DNA of 64,000 bases, taken from Kutzneria viridogrisea (lineage in GTDB: Bacteria; Actinomycetota; Actinomycetes; Mycobacteriales; Pseudonocardiaceae). The stretch's first letter is position 1, and each line of letters opens with the position of its first letter. Shown here piece after piece: positions 53,916 to 62,775 of the stretch. Position numbers and translations under genes: made by a program. The stretch covers positions 1,612,001-1,676,000 of the forward strand of contig JACJID010000001.1 in the NCBI GenBank assembly GCA_014138725.1, read 5' to 3'. The notes beneath the pieces were generated by a model. It saw only the letters and a list, made by a program, of their open reading frames with translations. It was not told the DNA's origin and made no database searches.

Positions 53916-55100
53916 ATGCCGTACTTGCCGAGGTCCGTGTCGCAACTGCTGGAGGTGTTCCGGCCCTGCTTCTCCGCGCGGACCTACACCACGTTCGTCG
54001 CGCTGGTGACCGGTTTGATCGCCGCGCCCGCGCGACGGACGGTGTGCGGCATGCTCACCGCCGCACGGATGGCCGGGGTGTGGCACCACGGTCGCGCGCA
54101 CCGGTTCTTCGCCACCGCCCAATGGAGCCTGGACCAGGTCGGGCTGACCATGGTCGGGTTGGTGGTCGGCTGGCTCACTCCCGCTGGCGCACCGCTAGTG
54201 GTCGCCGTCGATGACACGCTGTTCCGGCGCGCCGGCCGCAAGGTCCACGGCGCGTTCTGGGCCTACGACGGCTCCCGGAAAGTGGCCGCTGGCCAAGAGA
54301 AACTGTCTCGCGGCACCACGTTCGTGGTCGCGGCCCTCGTCGTCGAGCTTCCTTTCCTGGAACGCCCCATCGCCCTACCGGTGCTGTACCGACTGTGGCG
54401 GCCGGGCGGGCCGACCACACCCACGCTGGCCCAGGAACTGATCACTCTCATCGCGGGCATTCGGCCCGACCGCCGTGTCCACGTCGTCACCGACGGCGCC
54501 TCCCTGTGCCGCACCCTGCGCCACCTACCAAGCAACGTCACCCTCACCGGCCCGCCGCCCCGCCACGCCGGACTCTACGAACTCCACCCCGACAGTGCCC
54601 AGGCGCAGCAATTGCGGCGGAGGGGCCGTCCCCGCGTCCGTGCCCAGTTGGTTCGGGTGATCGCCGTGCGCGAACCCCGCACACCCGGCTTCGCCGTGGT
54701 GACCACCGACCTCACCACCTCGACAGCGCAGATCATCGAACGCCATGCCGCCCGTTGGGCCATCGAGATCGCGTTCCACGACGCCACACACCTCACCGGA
54801 GCAGGCGAGGCCCGTAACCGCACCCGGCGGGCCGTCGAGCGCACCGCGCCGTTCGTCATACTCGTCCACACCCTCGTCGTGCTCTGGTACCACCTGGCTG
54901 GCCACTCACCCAAGGTCGTCACCGAGCACCGGCGCCGCGCCCGCTGGTACACGACCAAGACGCATCCCAGCTACCAGGACATGCTGATCAAGCTTCGCCG
55001 CGTGCTCATCGCCGCCCACTATCGTGCCGACCTGGCCGGCGATCCCACCCTCGAACAAATCCACGCGATACGTCTGGCCTGGGCAGACGCCGCAGCCTGA
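53916..55100 (+). CDS. IS701-family DDE transposase
   Basis: 394 residues from the ATG at 53916 (family proteins begin YLPRSVxxLLEVF as here; a GTG at 53841 would add 25). The catalytic triad is visible: VVAVDDTLFRRAG, VHVVTDGASLCR and the Glu of RWAIEIAFHDATHLTG. ARTYTTFVALVTGLIAAPAR at the start is also typical. It appears intact. The element ends could not be defined. It separates the AraC pair from the TetR/aldehyde dehydrogenase cassette. Confidence 0.9.
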   Translation: MPYLPRSVSQLLEVFRPCFSARTYTTFVALVTGLIAAPARRTVCGMLTAARMAGVWHHGRAHRFFATAQWSLDQVGLTMVGLVVGWLTPAGAPLVVAVDDTLFRRAGRKVHGAFWAYDGSRKVAAGQEKLSRGTTFVVAALVVELPFLERPIALPVLYRLWRPGGPTTPTLAQELITLIAGIRPDRRVHVVTDGASLCRTLRHLPSNVTLTGPPPRHAGLYELHPDSAQAQQLRRRGRPRVRAQLVRVIAVREPRTPGFAVVTTDLTTSTAQIIERHAARWAIEIAFHDATHLTGAGEARNRTRRAVERTAPFVILVHTLVVLWYHLAGHSPKVVTEHRRRARWYTTKTHPSYQDMLIKLRRVLIAAHYRADLAGDPTLEQIHAIRLAWADAAA

Positions 55101-55265
55101 CCGCGAAACTCAAGTTTCCTACCGACAGCGCGGAGGTGTCGAACAGAGGTTCGATCGAGCGTCACCGCAACGGATGTTGACGACACCCGCCCGGAGCAGT
55201 GCCGGTCGCGGCTCGACCGCTGCCGACTTCGTCCATAGTGGACTGACGTGCCGTTGCGGAACCGC

Positions 55266-55799
55266 TCAGGTGCCGACGCCCGTCAGCAGGGTGTGCACCA
55301 GCAGGTCGGCGGCCTGGGGAGCGCTCATGTCCTCGTTCGACGCGAGGTGCAGCAGTTGGATGAGCAGTCGGAGCGCCCAGCCGTCCGGCAGATCCGCGCG
55401 CAGGAAGCCCTCCTCGGTGGCGCGCTGGAGAAACGCCGCCACCTCGGCGGTCGACCGGCCGCGCCGCTCCTGGATCGTCGGCTCGGTGCGCAGCCGGGTG
55501 AGCTCGACCGGCCACCTGCGGTTCACCTCGATGATGCCCTCGGCGAAGCGGTGCAGTGCCACCGGTACGGGCGACTCCCGCAGCCGTGCGGATTCGATGG
55601 CCGCATCGACCGCCGCCAACCTCGCGTCGTAGATCGCGAACAGCAGTTCGTCCCGGGAGGCGAAGCGCCGGTAGACCGTGCGCCGGTCGACGCCGGCGGC
55701 CGCGGCGATCGCGCTGATGCTCGCCGTCGGATCGTCGGCGAGCATCCGTGCGCCGGTGGTCAGCACGGTTTCGAGGTTGCGCACGGCGTCGGCTCTCAC
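55266..55799 (-). CDS. TetR-family regulator
   Basis: 177 residues from a GTG at 55799; a GTG at 55847 would add 16 residues that overlap the likely operators. The N-terminal helix-turn-helix is ISAIAAAAGVDRRTVYRRFASRDELLFAIYD. The C-terminal ligand domain is all-helical (FAEGIIEVNRRWPVELTRL, LRLLIQLLHLASNEDMS). TetR proteins repress adjacent detoxification genes until a ligand binds. Here the divergent aldehyde dehydrogenase and SDR genes are the likely targets. Confidence 0.9.
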   Translation of the reverse strand: MRADAVRNLETVLTTGARMLADDPTASISAIAAAAGVDRRTVYRRFASRDELLFAIYDARLAAVDAAIESARLRESPVPVALHRFAEGIIEVNRRWPVELTRLRTEPTIQERRGRSTAEVAAFLQRATEEGFLRADLPDGWALRLLIQLLHLASNEDMSAPQAADLLVHTLLTGVGT

Positions 55800-55816
55800 G
55801 AGGTGAAGGTACCACC

Positions 55817-55890
55817 TCGGTGTGACTGTAACCGAGCTTACTGGCACATGATCGTCACACTAATCGACACAAGTGCTACAGTGATGTGAC
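55817..55890. promoter_or_regulatory. TetR/aldehyde dehydrogenase divergent operators
   Basis: TCGGT-N9-ACCGA (55817-55835) and GTCACA-N25-TGTGAC (55854-55890) are two dyads in the 114-bp gap. The second immediately precedes the aldehyde dehydrogenase start. They are the natural places for the TetR protein to bind. Confidence 0.45.
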
Positions 55891-55913
55891 AGATCAACCG
55901 GAGGGGTGGGCAA

Positions 55914-57347
55914 GTGCTGACGTACGACAAGCTGTTCATCGGAGGCGCCTGGGTGGCGCCGACCAGCGCGGACCTGCTCGACATCGTGTCGCCGCACGAC
56001 CAGTCCGTGATCGGCCGCGCCGCGCAGGCGCTGCCGGCGGACATCGACCGCGCGGTGGCCGCCGCCCGCACGGCCTTCGACGAGGGGCCGTGGCGGCGGA
56101 CCACACCCGCGGAGCGGATCGAGCTGATCCGCCGCTTCGACCGGCTCCGTCTGGAGCGCGCGGAGGAGATCGCCGCGCTCGTCTCCGCGGAGAACGGCCA
56201 GGCGATCTGGTTCGCGCGCGGCGGTCAGCAGGGAATGTCCCGGCAGGTCGCCGCGTACCTGAAGGCCGCCGAGGAACTCGACTGGGAGCAGGCGCTGCCG
56301 ACGGCGGAACCGATCCGCTCGGTGGTACGGCGTGAGCCGATCGGCGTTGTCGCCGCGATCATCCCGTGGAACTCGCCGTTCTCCTCGGCGCTTGCCAAGA
56401 TCGTGCCAGCGCTGCTGGCCGGGAACACCGTGGTGCTCAAGGTGTCCCCGGAGAACTCGCTGAGCATGAACCTGTTCGCGGACATGCTGCGGGAGATCGG
56501 CCTGCCGGAGGGCGTGATCAGCGTGCTCGCGGCGGACCGGGAGACCAGCGAGCACCTGGTGAAGCACCCGGACGTGGACAAGATCGCCTTCACCGGGTCG
56601 ACGCGGGCCGGCCGCCGGATCGCGTCGCTGGCGGGGGAGCAACTCAAGCGGGTCAGCCTGGAGCTGGGCGGCAAGTCCGCGGCGGTCATCCTGCCCGACG
56701 CCGACATCGCCAAGGCGGTCCAGGGCCTGAAGTTCGCTTCCCTGCTCAACAACGGCGAGGCGTGCATCGCGCAGACCCGGATCCTCGCGCCGCGCGACCG
56801 CTACGAGGAGGTCGTCGCCGGCCTCAAGGACATGATGGAGTCGCTGCCGGTCGGGGATCCGGCCGAGGACAACACGTTCATCGGCCCGATGGTCCGCCCC
56901 GACCAGCAGCAGCGGGTCCGGGACTACATCGAGCTCGGCGTCGAGGAGGGGGCGCGTCTGGTCACCGGCGGCGCCGAGGTGCCTGCGGGGCTGGAGAAGG
57001 GCAACTACGTCACGCCGACCCTGTTCGCCGACGTGGACAACTCGATGCGCATCGCCCAGGAGGAGATCTTCGGGCCGGTGCTGGTCGTCATCGCCTACGA
57101 GGACGAGGACGACGCGGTCCGCATCGCCAACGACTCGGAATACGGCCTGTCCGGCGGTGTCTGGTCCGCCGACGAGGCGCACGCGCTGAGCGTCGCCCGC
57201 CGGATGCGGACCGGGACCGTCACCGTCAACGGCGCCCCGATCGGCTTCGACGGCCCCTTCGGTGGCTTCAAGGCCAGCGGCATCGGCCGCGAGTACGGGG
57301 CCGTCGGGCTCACCCAGTACGTCGAATACAAAACCGTCACCCTGTAA
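55914..57347 (+). CDS. NAD(P)-dependent aldehyde dehydrogenase
   Basis: 477 residues. IIPWNSPFSSALAKIVPAL is the nucleotide region. KIAFTGSTRAGRRI, VSLELGGKSAAVILPDAD (general base Glu) and NNGEACIAQTRILAPR (catalytic Cys) are the active-site motifs. EEIFGPVLVVIAYEDEDDA and the C-terminal GGFKASGIGREYGAVGL complete the family pattern. It oxidises aldehydes to acids. GTG start with GGAGG upstream. The SDR gene follows by 7 bp, so the two form an operon under the TetR regulator. Confidence 0.95.
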   Translation: MLTYDKLFIGGAWVAPTSADLLDIVSPHDQSVIGRAAQALPADIDRAVAAARTAFDEGPWRRTTPAERIELIRRFDRLRLERAEEIAALVSAENGQAIWFARGGQQGMSRQVAAYLKAAEELDWEQALPTAEPIRSVVRREPIGVVAAIIPWNSPFSSALAKIVPALLAGNTVVLKVSPENSLSMNLFADMLREIGLPEGVISVLAADRETSEHLVKHPDVDKIAFTGSTRAGRRIASLAGEQLKRVSLELGGKSAAVILPDADIAKAVQGLKFASLLNNGEACIAQTRILAPRDRYEEVVAGLKDMMESLPVGDPAEDNTFIGPMVRPDQQQRVRDYIELGVEEGARLVTGGAEVPAGLEKGNYVTPTLFADVDNSMRIAQEEIFGPVLVVIAYEDEDDAVRIANDSEYGLSGGVWSADEAHALSVARRMRTGTVTVNGAPIGFDGPFGGFKASGIGREYGAVGLTQYVEYKTVTL

Positions 57348-57354
57348 GGAAGTC

Positions 57355-58071
57355 ATGACCACGATCGCTCTCGTCACCGGTGCCAACAAGGGCATCGGCC
57401 TGGCCACCGTCCGGCAGTTGGTCGAACGCGGCCTCACCGTGCTGCTCGGCAGCCGCGACCTCGAAGGAGGCGAACGCGCCGCCCGGGAGGTCGGGGCGCG
57501 GCCGGTGCAGCTCGACATCACCGACGATCGGTCGGTGCGCAACGCCGCCGAGTTCATCGGCAGCGAGTTCGGCCGCCTCGACGTGCTCGTGAACAACGCC
57601 GGCCTGCTCGTCCGCAAGCCCGCGCTGGAGGTGTCGGCCGAGGACATGCGGGCCGAGTTCGAGACGAACGTGTTCGGCCTGGTCCGGGTCGTGCACGCCA
57701 TGCTGCCGCTGCTGCGCCTGTCCGCGGCGGCGCGGATCGTCAACGTCTCCAGCGACTCCTCGCTGTTCTCCAAGACCACCGATCCGGGCTCGATGTTCGC
57801 CCAGTCGCACGACTCGTTCGTGTACTCCGCGACGAAGGCCGCGGTGAACATGCTGACCGTCAAGTACGCCAACGCCTTCCTCGCCGACCCGGCGCTGAGG
57901 CACATCAAGGTCAACGCCGTCACCCCGGGCTACGTCGCCACTGACCTGAACAACTTCGCCGGTGTGCGCACCACGGACGTGGGAGCCCGCGTCTCGGTGC
58001 ACTGGGCCACCGTCGACGGCGACGCCCCGACCGGCGGCTTCTTCGAGGAGGACGGCCCGATTCCCTGGTGA
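57355..58071 (+). CDS. Short-chain dehydrogenase/reductase
   Basis: 238 residues. TGANKGIGLATVRQL is the cofactor loop and LLGSRDLEGGER suggests NADPH. LVNNAG, IVNVSSDSSL and YSATKAAVNMLTVKYA (Tyr and Lys) form the catalytic set, and VNAVTPGYVATDLNNF the C-terminal strand. It resembles plant-type carbonyl reductase SDRs. AAGGA lies before the ATG at 57355. It probably works with the aldehyde dehydrogenase on a carbonyl compound. Confidence 0.95.
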   Translation: MTTIALVTGANKGIGLATVRQLVERGLTVLLGSRDLEGGERAAREVGARPVQLDITDDRSVRNAAEFIGSEFGRLDVLVNNAGLLVRKPALEVSAEDMRAEFETNVFGLVRVVHAMLPLLRLSAAARIVNVSSDSSLFSKTTDPGSMFAQSHDSFVYSATKAAVNMLTVKYANAFLADPALRHIKVNAVTPGYVATDLNNFAGVRTTDVGARVSVHWATVDGDAPTGGFFEEDGPIPW

Positions 58072-58172
58072 CCGCACAGGTCCCGTCGATCAACCGTCGC
58101 ATGTGGACACCTCTGCGGAGGTAGGCAGGCCGGGGCGCTGTCGGTCGCCTCGATCCGCTTCCTTCTCGGCCG

Positions 58173-58761
58173 TCAGGACACCGGTGAGAAGGAAGCGGAC
58201 TCGGACCAGGTCTCCTGACGCAGGAGTTCGAGCAGGGCCGTCTCGCCCGGGCCCGCGCCGCGCCGGACCACGGCGATGACGGGCTGGGACACGCGGGCGA
58301 CCGTGGTCGGGTCAGATCGTTGCGCCGCAGCACGTCCAACAGCACGCCGTCGAGCGCGCTGTCGCGGTCGAACCTCACCACGGCTCCGCTGGCAGTTCGC
58401 GCGGCTCAACCCGGTCCGCGGCGAGCGGCGCCCAGCACCACGACGAACTCCTCGTCGCCGAGGTGGTGGGCGTCGGCGGGGGACTGCTCGCACGCCGCCA
58501 TCAGGGCGAGGTGCAGCAGCTCCGGCGCCCCAGCCGCTCCAGCTTAGCTGAGCTCGGCTCCTCGAAGACGGTGACCTCCAGCTGCGGGAAGCGGCGGCGC
58601 AGCGCAGCCAGCACGCCCGGCAGCTGCTGCGTGCCAAAGCCCATCTGCACCGCGACCACCAGCTCATCGGCACTGGCCCGCGCCGTCGCCCTCGCCCGCC
58701 GCGCCGCGCTCACCGCGACCTCCGCCTCCCGCAGGAACGCGCGGCCGACCACGGTGGGCAC
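58173..58761 (-). pseudogene. LysR-family regulator, headless and frameshifted
   Basis: Fragments in several frames make one LysR ligand domain. VGRAFLREAEVAVSAARRAR, ELVVAVQMGFGTQQLPGVL and LEVTVFEEPSSAKLE are in the first frame. LLHLALMAACEQSPADA and DEEFVVVLGAARRGPG are in a second. VRFDRDSALDGVLLDVLRR is in a third, and TVARVSQPVIAVVRRG to the stop at 58173 in a fourth. At least three single-base shifts are needed. The DNA-binding helix-turn-helix that should precede residue 1 is missing; the homology stops at 58761, where unrelated plasmid-type sequence begins 11 bp later. Confidence 0.85.
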
Positions 58762-58772
58762 CGTGTCTGGGG

Positions 58773-59648
58773 TTGACCGTCGCGGGCACCAGCAAGCGCT
58801 TCGTGCTGCTCGCTCTCGCCGACCGCGCCAGCGACCGGGGCGAGCGCACCTCGCTGGGGGTACCCACGCTGTGCCGCAAGACCGACATCAAGCGCTCCAC
58901 CATGTACGGGCTCCTGCGTGAGCTCGAAGAGGACGACCTGATCCAGCGCGACAACCGGCGCGGGGTCAGACGCCGTCGCGCCCTGCGGATCTGGATCAAC
59001 CTCCACTCCTGGTGAGCCTCCAGCACACCGAGCAGTGCGAGGCCGACGCCGACGAACACCTCAGCCCGTTCGGCGAGTTCTTAGCTGTCCAGGATCTGGA
59101 CAGATCAAGTCCAGCCGCAGGGTCTGCCCCAGTCCAGTTTCTGGACTCCCAGGAAGTCCAGAAACTGGGCTCGACTGTGCCAGATCCTGGACACCTTAGT
59201 CCGTTCTCTTCTTCCGATACGGAAAGGATCCAGAGACAGATGGACGGATCGAGCTCACGCAGGAACACCAGCGCTTCGCCGCGAGCCTCGTCGCCGATCT
59301 GGACGTGAACCGCTGCGTTCCCTCGCCCCGCCAACGCAGCCAGATCACCCGTGCAGTCGCCTTCACCCCTGACCGAGGCGTGACCCCCGAGGCCCTCACC
59401 GAGTACGCACACCGCAAGATCCAGGAAGCCCGCACCGTGAAGTACCTGGTACCGCGTTCTCGCCCCGCTACCTGCCCGCCGAAACCTCGTGCGCAGCGGT
59501 GCTCTCTTCGCCTGGTGCACCGCCGATCTGCGGATCCTGCGACGCCAGACCCGGCGACCCCATCGGCCTGCGGCGGCTCACCAACGCCCAGGGCCGCGCC
59601 GTCAAGTGCCCCCGTTGCTACCCGCGCGCCAGGGCAGTGACCCGATGA
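58773..59648 (+). pseudogene. Plasmid/ICE-type HTH protein with zinc ribbon, frameshifted
   Basis: The first frame (58773-59015) is a winged helix, SKRFVLLALADRASDRGER then TLCRKTDIKRSTMYGLLREL, typical of actinomycete plasmid and integrative-element proteins. A second frame carries LTQEHQRFAASLVADLDVNR and YAHRKIQEARTVKYL. A third frame, from ~59453, ends AFSPRYLPAE through ICGSCDARPGDPIG and VKCPRCYPRARA, a zinc ribbon. At least two shifts divide what looks like a ~290-residue protein. Its end overlaps the next gene (ATGA). Confidence 0.75.
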
Positions 59649-59888
59649 GCACCACGCGGCTGCAAGCCCAGCTCGATCGGCTGGACGACGCCCTGCTCCT
59701 CTGGAACCACTGCGACGGCAACCACTCCCGACCCTGGCGCCCAGCAGGCTGCCGCCCTGGCCGTCGCGTCCATCGATGCACCGCTCCACAACCTGTACCA
59801 ACTGCGCGCCACCCTGCTCACCGAGATCCGTGCCACCGACGACGTCACTGAGGCCCGCGTCGACGCTCTCCTCCGAGGTGACCGATGA
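59645..59888 (+). pseudogene. Small element-type protein, frameshifted
   Basis: It begins TTRLQAQLDRLDDALLLWNH and, after a shift near 59730, continues AQQAAALAVASIDAPLHNLY to RVDALLRGDR and a stop that overlaps the next ATG. About 80 residues when joined. No function recognised. The ATGA overlaps on both sides show that the three genes formed one coupled operon before damage. Confidence 0.6.
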
Positions 59889-60533
59889 CCGCCCCGACCA
59901 CCGAACTGCTCGACCAACTCCGCCAGGCACTTGCCGCCGCTCGTGAGGCCGGGGGAGTGCTTCCAGGCCGTCCTCGGTTGGCTAAGCTCATCGGCGCCAC
60001 CGAGCACCAGGTCCGCCAGGCCCTGGCGACCCTGGCGGCCGAGGACACCAACCTGGCGACCCAGGAACCTGACCGTCGTCCCCAGACACCCGGTTGCCCT
60101 GCCCGTGGCCGCTGGTGTTCATCGGCTTGGCCGCCGCCGTCGCGGTCTGGGGGGCTGGATCCGCCTCGGCGAACTCACCGGCTTTTGCCCCGTCAACCTG
60201 CTCCCCGGCATCGGCGCCGGCCTCGTCCTCAACACCGCTGTTGTGCTGCCCGTCTCCGTCGAGGCCTACGCCGCCTACGCCCTGCACGTCCTGCTCACCT
60301 TGGCCCACATGTCCGACCGCACCAGGCTGTTCGCCCAGCGCTCGTTCGTCACCAGCCTGGCGATCGGCGCCGCCGCCCAGGTCGCCTCCCACGTCATGGC
60401 CGCCGCCGAAGTCACCACCGCCCCCTGGTGGGTCACCACCGCCGTCTCTACCGTGCCCGTGCTGGTGGTCGGGCTGGCGACCGGCCTGGCGACCTTAGTC
60501 CGCCGGGACAGCAAGATTGGCGGTGATCGATGA
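59885..60533 (+). pseudogene. DUF2637-type membrane protein with HTH start, frameshifted
   Basis: The first frame has LRQALAAAREAGGVLPGRPR and ATEHQVRQALATLAAED, a helix-turn-helix. A second has WPLVFIGLAAAVAVWG. A third has GWIRLGELTGFCPVNLLPGI, then VSVEAYAAYALHVLLTLAHM and two more hydrophobic segments to the stop at 60533. This is the DUF2637 membrane protein of actinomycete plasmids and integrative elements. One shift is exact: the six-G run at 60149-60154 would restore the frame (WGGWIRLG) with one more G. Confidence 0.75.
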
Positions 60534-60638
60534 TATCTGCCTTACCCTCATTTTGAGGGTTCTGGCTACTACTGGCATGGGTGTGTGAATCTTGTCCATC
60601 CGGCTTGTAGTTGCCTTCGATTGAGGCGTGGAGCCGCC

Positions 60639-60681
60639 GGGGTTCTGCCGGACCGTTGGAGAAGTGGTCCGGCAGAACCCC
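60639..60681. terminator. Strong hairpin after the 60687-61340 gene
   Basis: GGGGTTCTGCCGGACC (60639-60654) and GGTCCGGCAGAACCCC (60666-60681) form a perfect 16-bp stem with an 11-base loop. It begins 5 bp after the stop of the leftward unknown gene, as a terminator should. Confidence 0.85.
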
Positions 60682-60686
60682 ATGGT

Positions 60687-61340
60687 TCACGACGCGATCT
60701 TGCGCCAGATGGTCATGAAGTTAGCTACGACGCCTGCAGCGGATGCGTTCAAGCGCTTTGGCGCCGCGTTGGGCCGCAAGGTCCAGAGCTTGCCCCGTCG
60801 TACGTCCAAAATCCCGGCGTGACCGCTTGGAAGGATGTCCGAACAAGCTTGCTCGATCATCCAGAGCGGCACGTTCGCTGTGCCCTGGCTGAGCGGAGCC
60901 TTCTTCATGTAGGTGAAGACTGCTAGAGGTGTTGGACCAGCGTCCAAGTTCAATCCGAGTTGTGGCTTGATCGCGATGGTGTTGACACCGTCGGACCAAG
61001 TTGACGATCGCACAGGTACGAGTGAAGGCCTGTACTTCGAGAGGAACTGCAGCGAACCGTTGTGCAGCTCCCTGAAGTGGGCCAGCTTGATTGGATCATC
61101 AATGGAGTCCACGACTCTCTGCAGGACTTCTGCAGGGTTCAGGCTCGTGATCGCCTGTTTGAGACCTGTCGCCCAGGGCTCGTAGTACAGCCACGGGCGA
61201 GCATCCTCATCCAGGTACGCCTTGCGCAGCTTTTCAACGAGCCTGGTCTGCTCTCCTGGGTTGGAGACGACGAAGTCGACGATTGCCCCGAGCTTGAGCG
61301 CTGGAAGGATGGAACTAGTTGAATGCACGGTGCGCTCCAT
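60687..61340 (-). CDS. Unknown protein, lower-GC gene
   Basis: 217 residues, not recognised. It starts MERTVHSTSSILPALKLGAI and contains PWLYYEPWATGLKQAITSL and LGLNLDAGPTPLAVFTYMKK, a mixed alpha/beta globular pattern without signal peptide or membrane segment. Base composition is lower in GC than its neighbours and codon use is less biased, so it was probably acquired. A strong terminator directly follows it, which supports a real gene. The upstream 360 bp hold its promoter. It might be a phage or element accessory protein. Confidence 0.65.
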   Translation of the reverse strand: MERTVHSTSSILPALKLGAIVDFVVSNPGEQTRLVEKLRKAYLDEDARPWLYYEPWATGLKQAITSLNPAEVLQRVVDSIDDPIKLAHFRELHNGSLQFLSKYRPSLVPVRSSTWSDGVNTIAIKPQLGLNLDAGPTPLAVFTYMKKAPLSQGTANVPLWMIEQACSDILPSGHAGILDVRRGKLWTLRPNAAPKRLNASAAGVVANFMTIWRKIAS

Positions 61341-61700
61341 GGTAGATCGACTACAGGACTCCGCATAGATCGCTCGACCGTGTGAACCCGCCTACTTTTT
61401 GCTGGCGCTGCCAGGCGGACCTCTATAGGACGCGGTCGCGACTCCAGATCCCTCGGCGGAGGTGCTACGCGTAGGGCTTCAGCTAGTGCCTCCGCCTTGG
61501 GTGGAAATCCTAACTGGTGGTTGTTTGCGGTTCTGTGGTACTGGGCAGCGGCGAACATCGGCGCTCGCTCGGGCGTTCGATCTATGCGCTGAGCGGCCGA
61601 GTGCTGACAGTATGGGCTGTTTCCCTATTTTCGGTGAGCGGCAGTTTCTGTCGCCGTTTAGAGGTCGCTAACCCAAGTTAATCCGGAGTGGCTCGCTTAT
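61341..61700. other. Intergenic stretch left of the IS5-type element
   Basis: About 360 bp with lower GC (GGTTGTTTGCGGTTCTGTGG, TGTTTCCCTATTTTCGG) and no protein I can support. It holds the promoter of the leftward unknown gene. I see no repeat or RNA gene in it. Confidence 0.5.
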
Positions 61701-62712
61701 TGAGGTGATCTCAACGACTTTCAGGTCGGTCGGCCGTGTTCGAAATGGGTGAGCACGAGCGCGGCTTTGACGATGTCACCGATCTTGCGTGGACTGGCGG
61801 TGATGTGACGCAGGGCCCGCCAGCGTCCAGTGAGCACGGCGAACCCACGCTCACCCAGACATCGCAGACCCCGCAGCAGCGCGTTGTAGCAGCGGTTGTT
61901 CACGTCGAGCTCCTGGTCACCGGCGGGCCGTTTGATCGGGGTGCGCACGCCGATACCCGCGCCGTTGTAGCCGCCATCGGCCAGCGTGGGCAGATCGAGT
62001 TGCGAGGCGGCCCAGTACAAGGCACCCAGGACATGTTCCCGGGCCGAGGTCAGGTCGTGGACCGAGCCGGGCTCGACACCGGAGACCCACAGCGGGAATC
62101 CATCGGGCGCGGACAGCGCCTGGATGTTGCCACCGTGCTCGTGGGCTTTCCCGGAGAACCAGAGGTCGATGGGCTCGCCTGTGCCGCTGATGGTCTTCTC
62201 GCCGTAACGGTCGGCGGTGAAGACCTCGCCGTCCAGGATCACGTGAGCCGCGCCTTCGGCTTTGGCTTGCCGCAGGGCTTCGTGCAGGTCCGGGGCTTGC
62301 TGGGCGAGCACTGTGATCACCTCGTCGAGGTAGCGGTAGGCTGTCGCCCGGGAGACGCCGTGATCGCGGGCCAACACGGTCGGATCGCTGTTCTGGCGAA
62401 ACCAGCGCAGGCCCAGCACCGCCTGCCAGAAGCAGGTCAGTGCCCTGCTGTCGGTGCGGGTGCCGCGTCGGCGGCGTTCGATGTGCAGGAGTTGGCCGAG
62501 GTGCTGGGCCAGTTCGCGCGGCACGTCGAGTGTGGCACGATACGTGATCACGGGGAGCCTTCTGGTTCGGACTTGATCTTCGCAAATCCAGTCTTACCAG
62601 GGGTTCTCCGGCTCTCTGCGCAGGGGTCGGGCCCGTTGACTGCCTGCTGATTCGTGCAGCTACGACCTATCGCTTGGATGCTCAACACCAGAATCTTGGT
62701 GAGATCACCTCA
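61701..62712. mobile_element. Complete IS5-type insertion sequence (~1,012 bp)
   Basis: Terminal inverted repeats TGAGGTGATCTCA (61701-61713) and TGAGATCACCTCA (62700-62712) are perfect for 13 bp. They continue with partial matches to about 26 bp (TTC and GGT shared). They enclose one transposase gene. No target duplication is visible: the left flank is GCTTAT and the right is GTGGGT. Confidence 0.85.
61721..62551 (-). CDS. IS5-family DDE transposase
   Basis: 276 residues. A helix-turn-helix near the start reads DPTVLARDHGVSRATAYRYL. The catalytic core has AHVILDGEVFTADR, SGKAHEHGGNIQALSAPDG, LPTLADGGYNGAGIG and the Glu of LGERGFAVLTGRWRAL. The order D-D-E and spacing fit the IS5 branch with the DDE_4/Tnp_4 domain. 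It is intact. The start at 62551 lies inside the right terminal region. It inserted between an unknown gene and the 62.8-kb gene. Confidence 0.92.
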   Translation of the reverse strand: MITYRATLDVPRELAQHLGQLLHIERRRRGTRTDSRALTCFWQAVLGLRWFRQNSDPTVLARDHGVSRATAYRYLDEVITVLAQQAPDLHEALRQAKAEGAAHVILDGEVFTADRYGEKTISGTGEPIDLWFSGKAHEHGGNIQALSAPDGFPLWVSGVEPGSVHDLTSAREHVLGALYWAASQLDLPTLADGGYNGAGIGVRTPIKRPAGDQELDVNNRCYNALLRGLRCLGERGFAVLTGRWRALRHITASPRKIGDIVKAALVLTHFEHGRPT

Positions 62713-62775
62713 GTGGGTCTCGTTTGACCGGCTAATGTGGTGAGGCTGCCGGTGTCTCGTCGGGGAGGAATGCGG

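Noticed and set aside
53640-55160. Terminal inverted repeats for the IS701-type transposase
   Set aside because: No matching ends found; the hairpin at 55105-55118 has no partner to the left.
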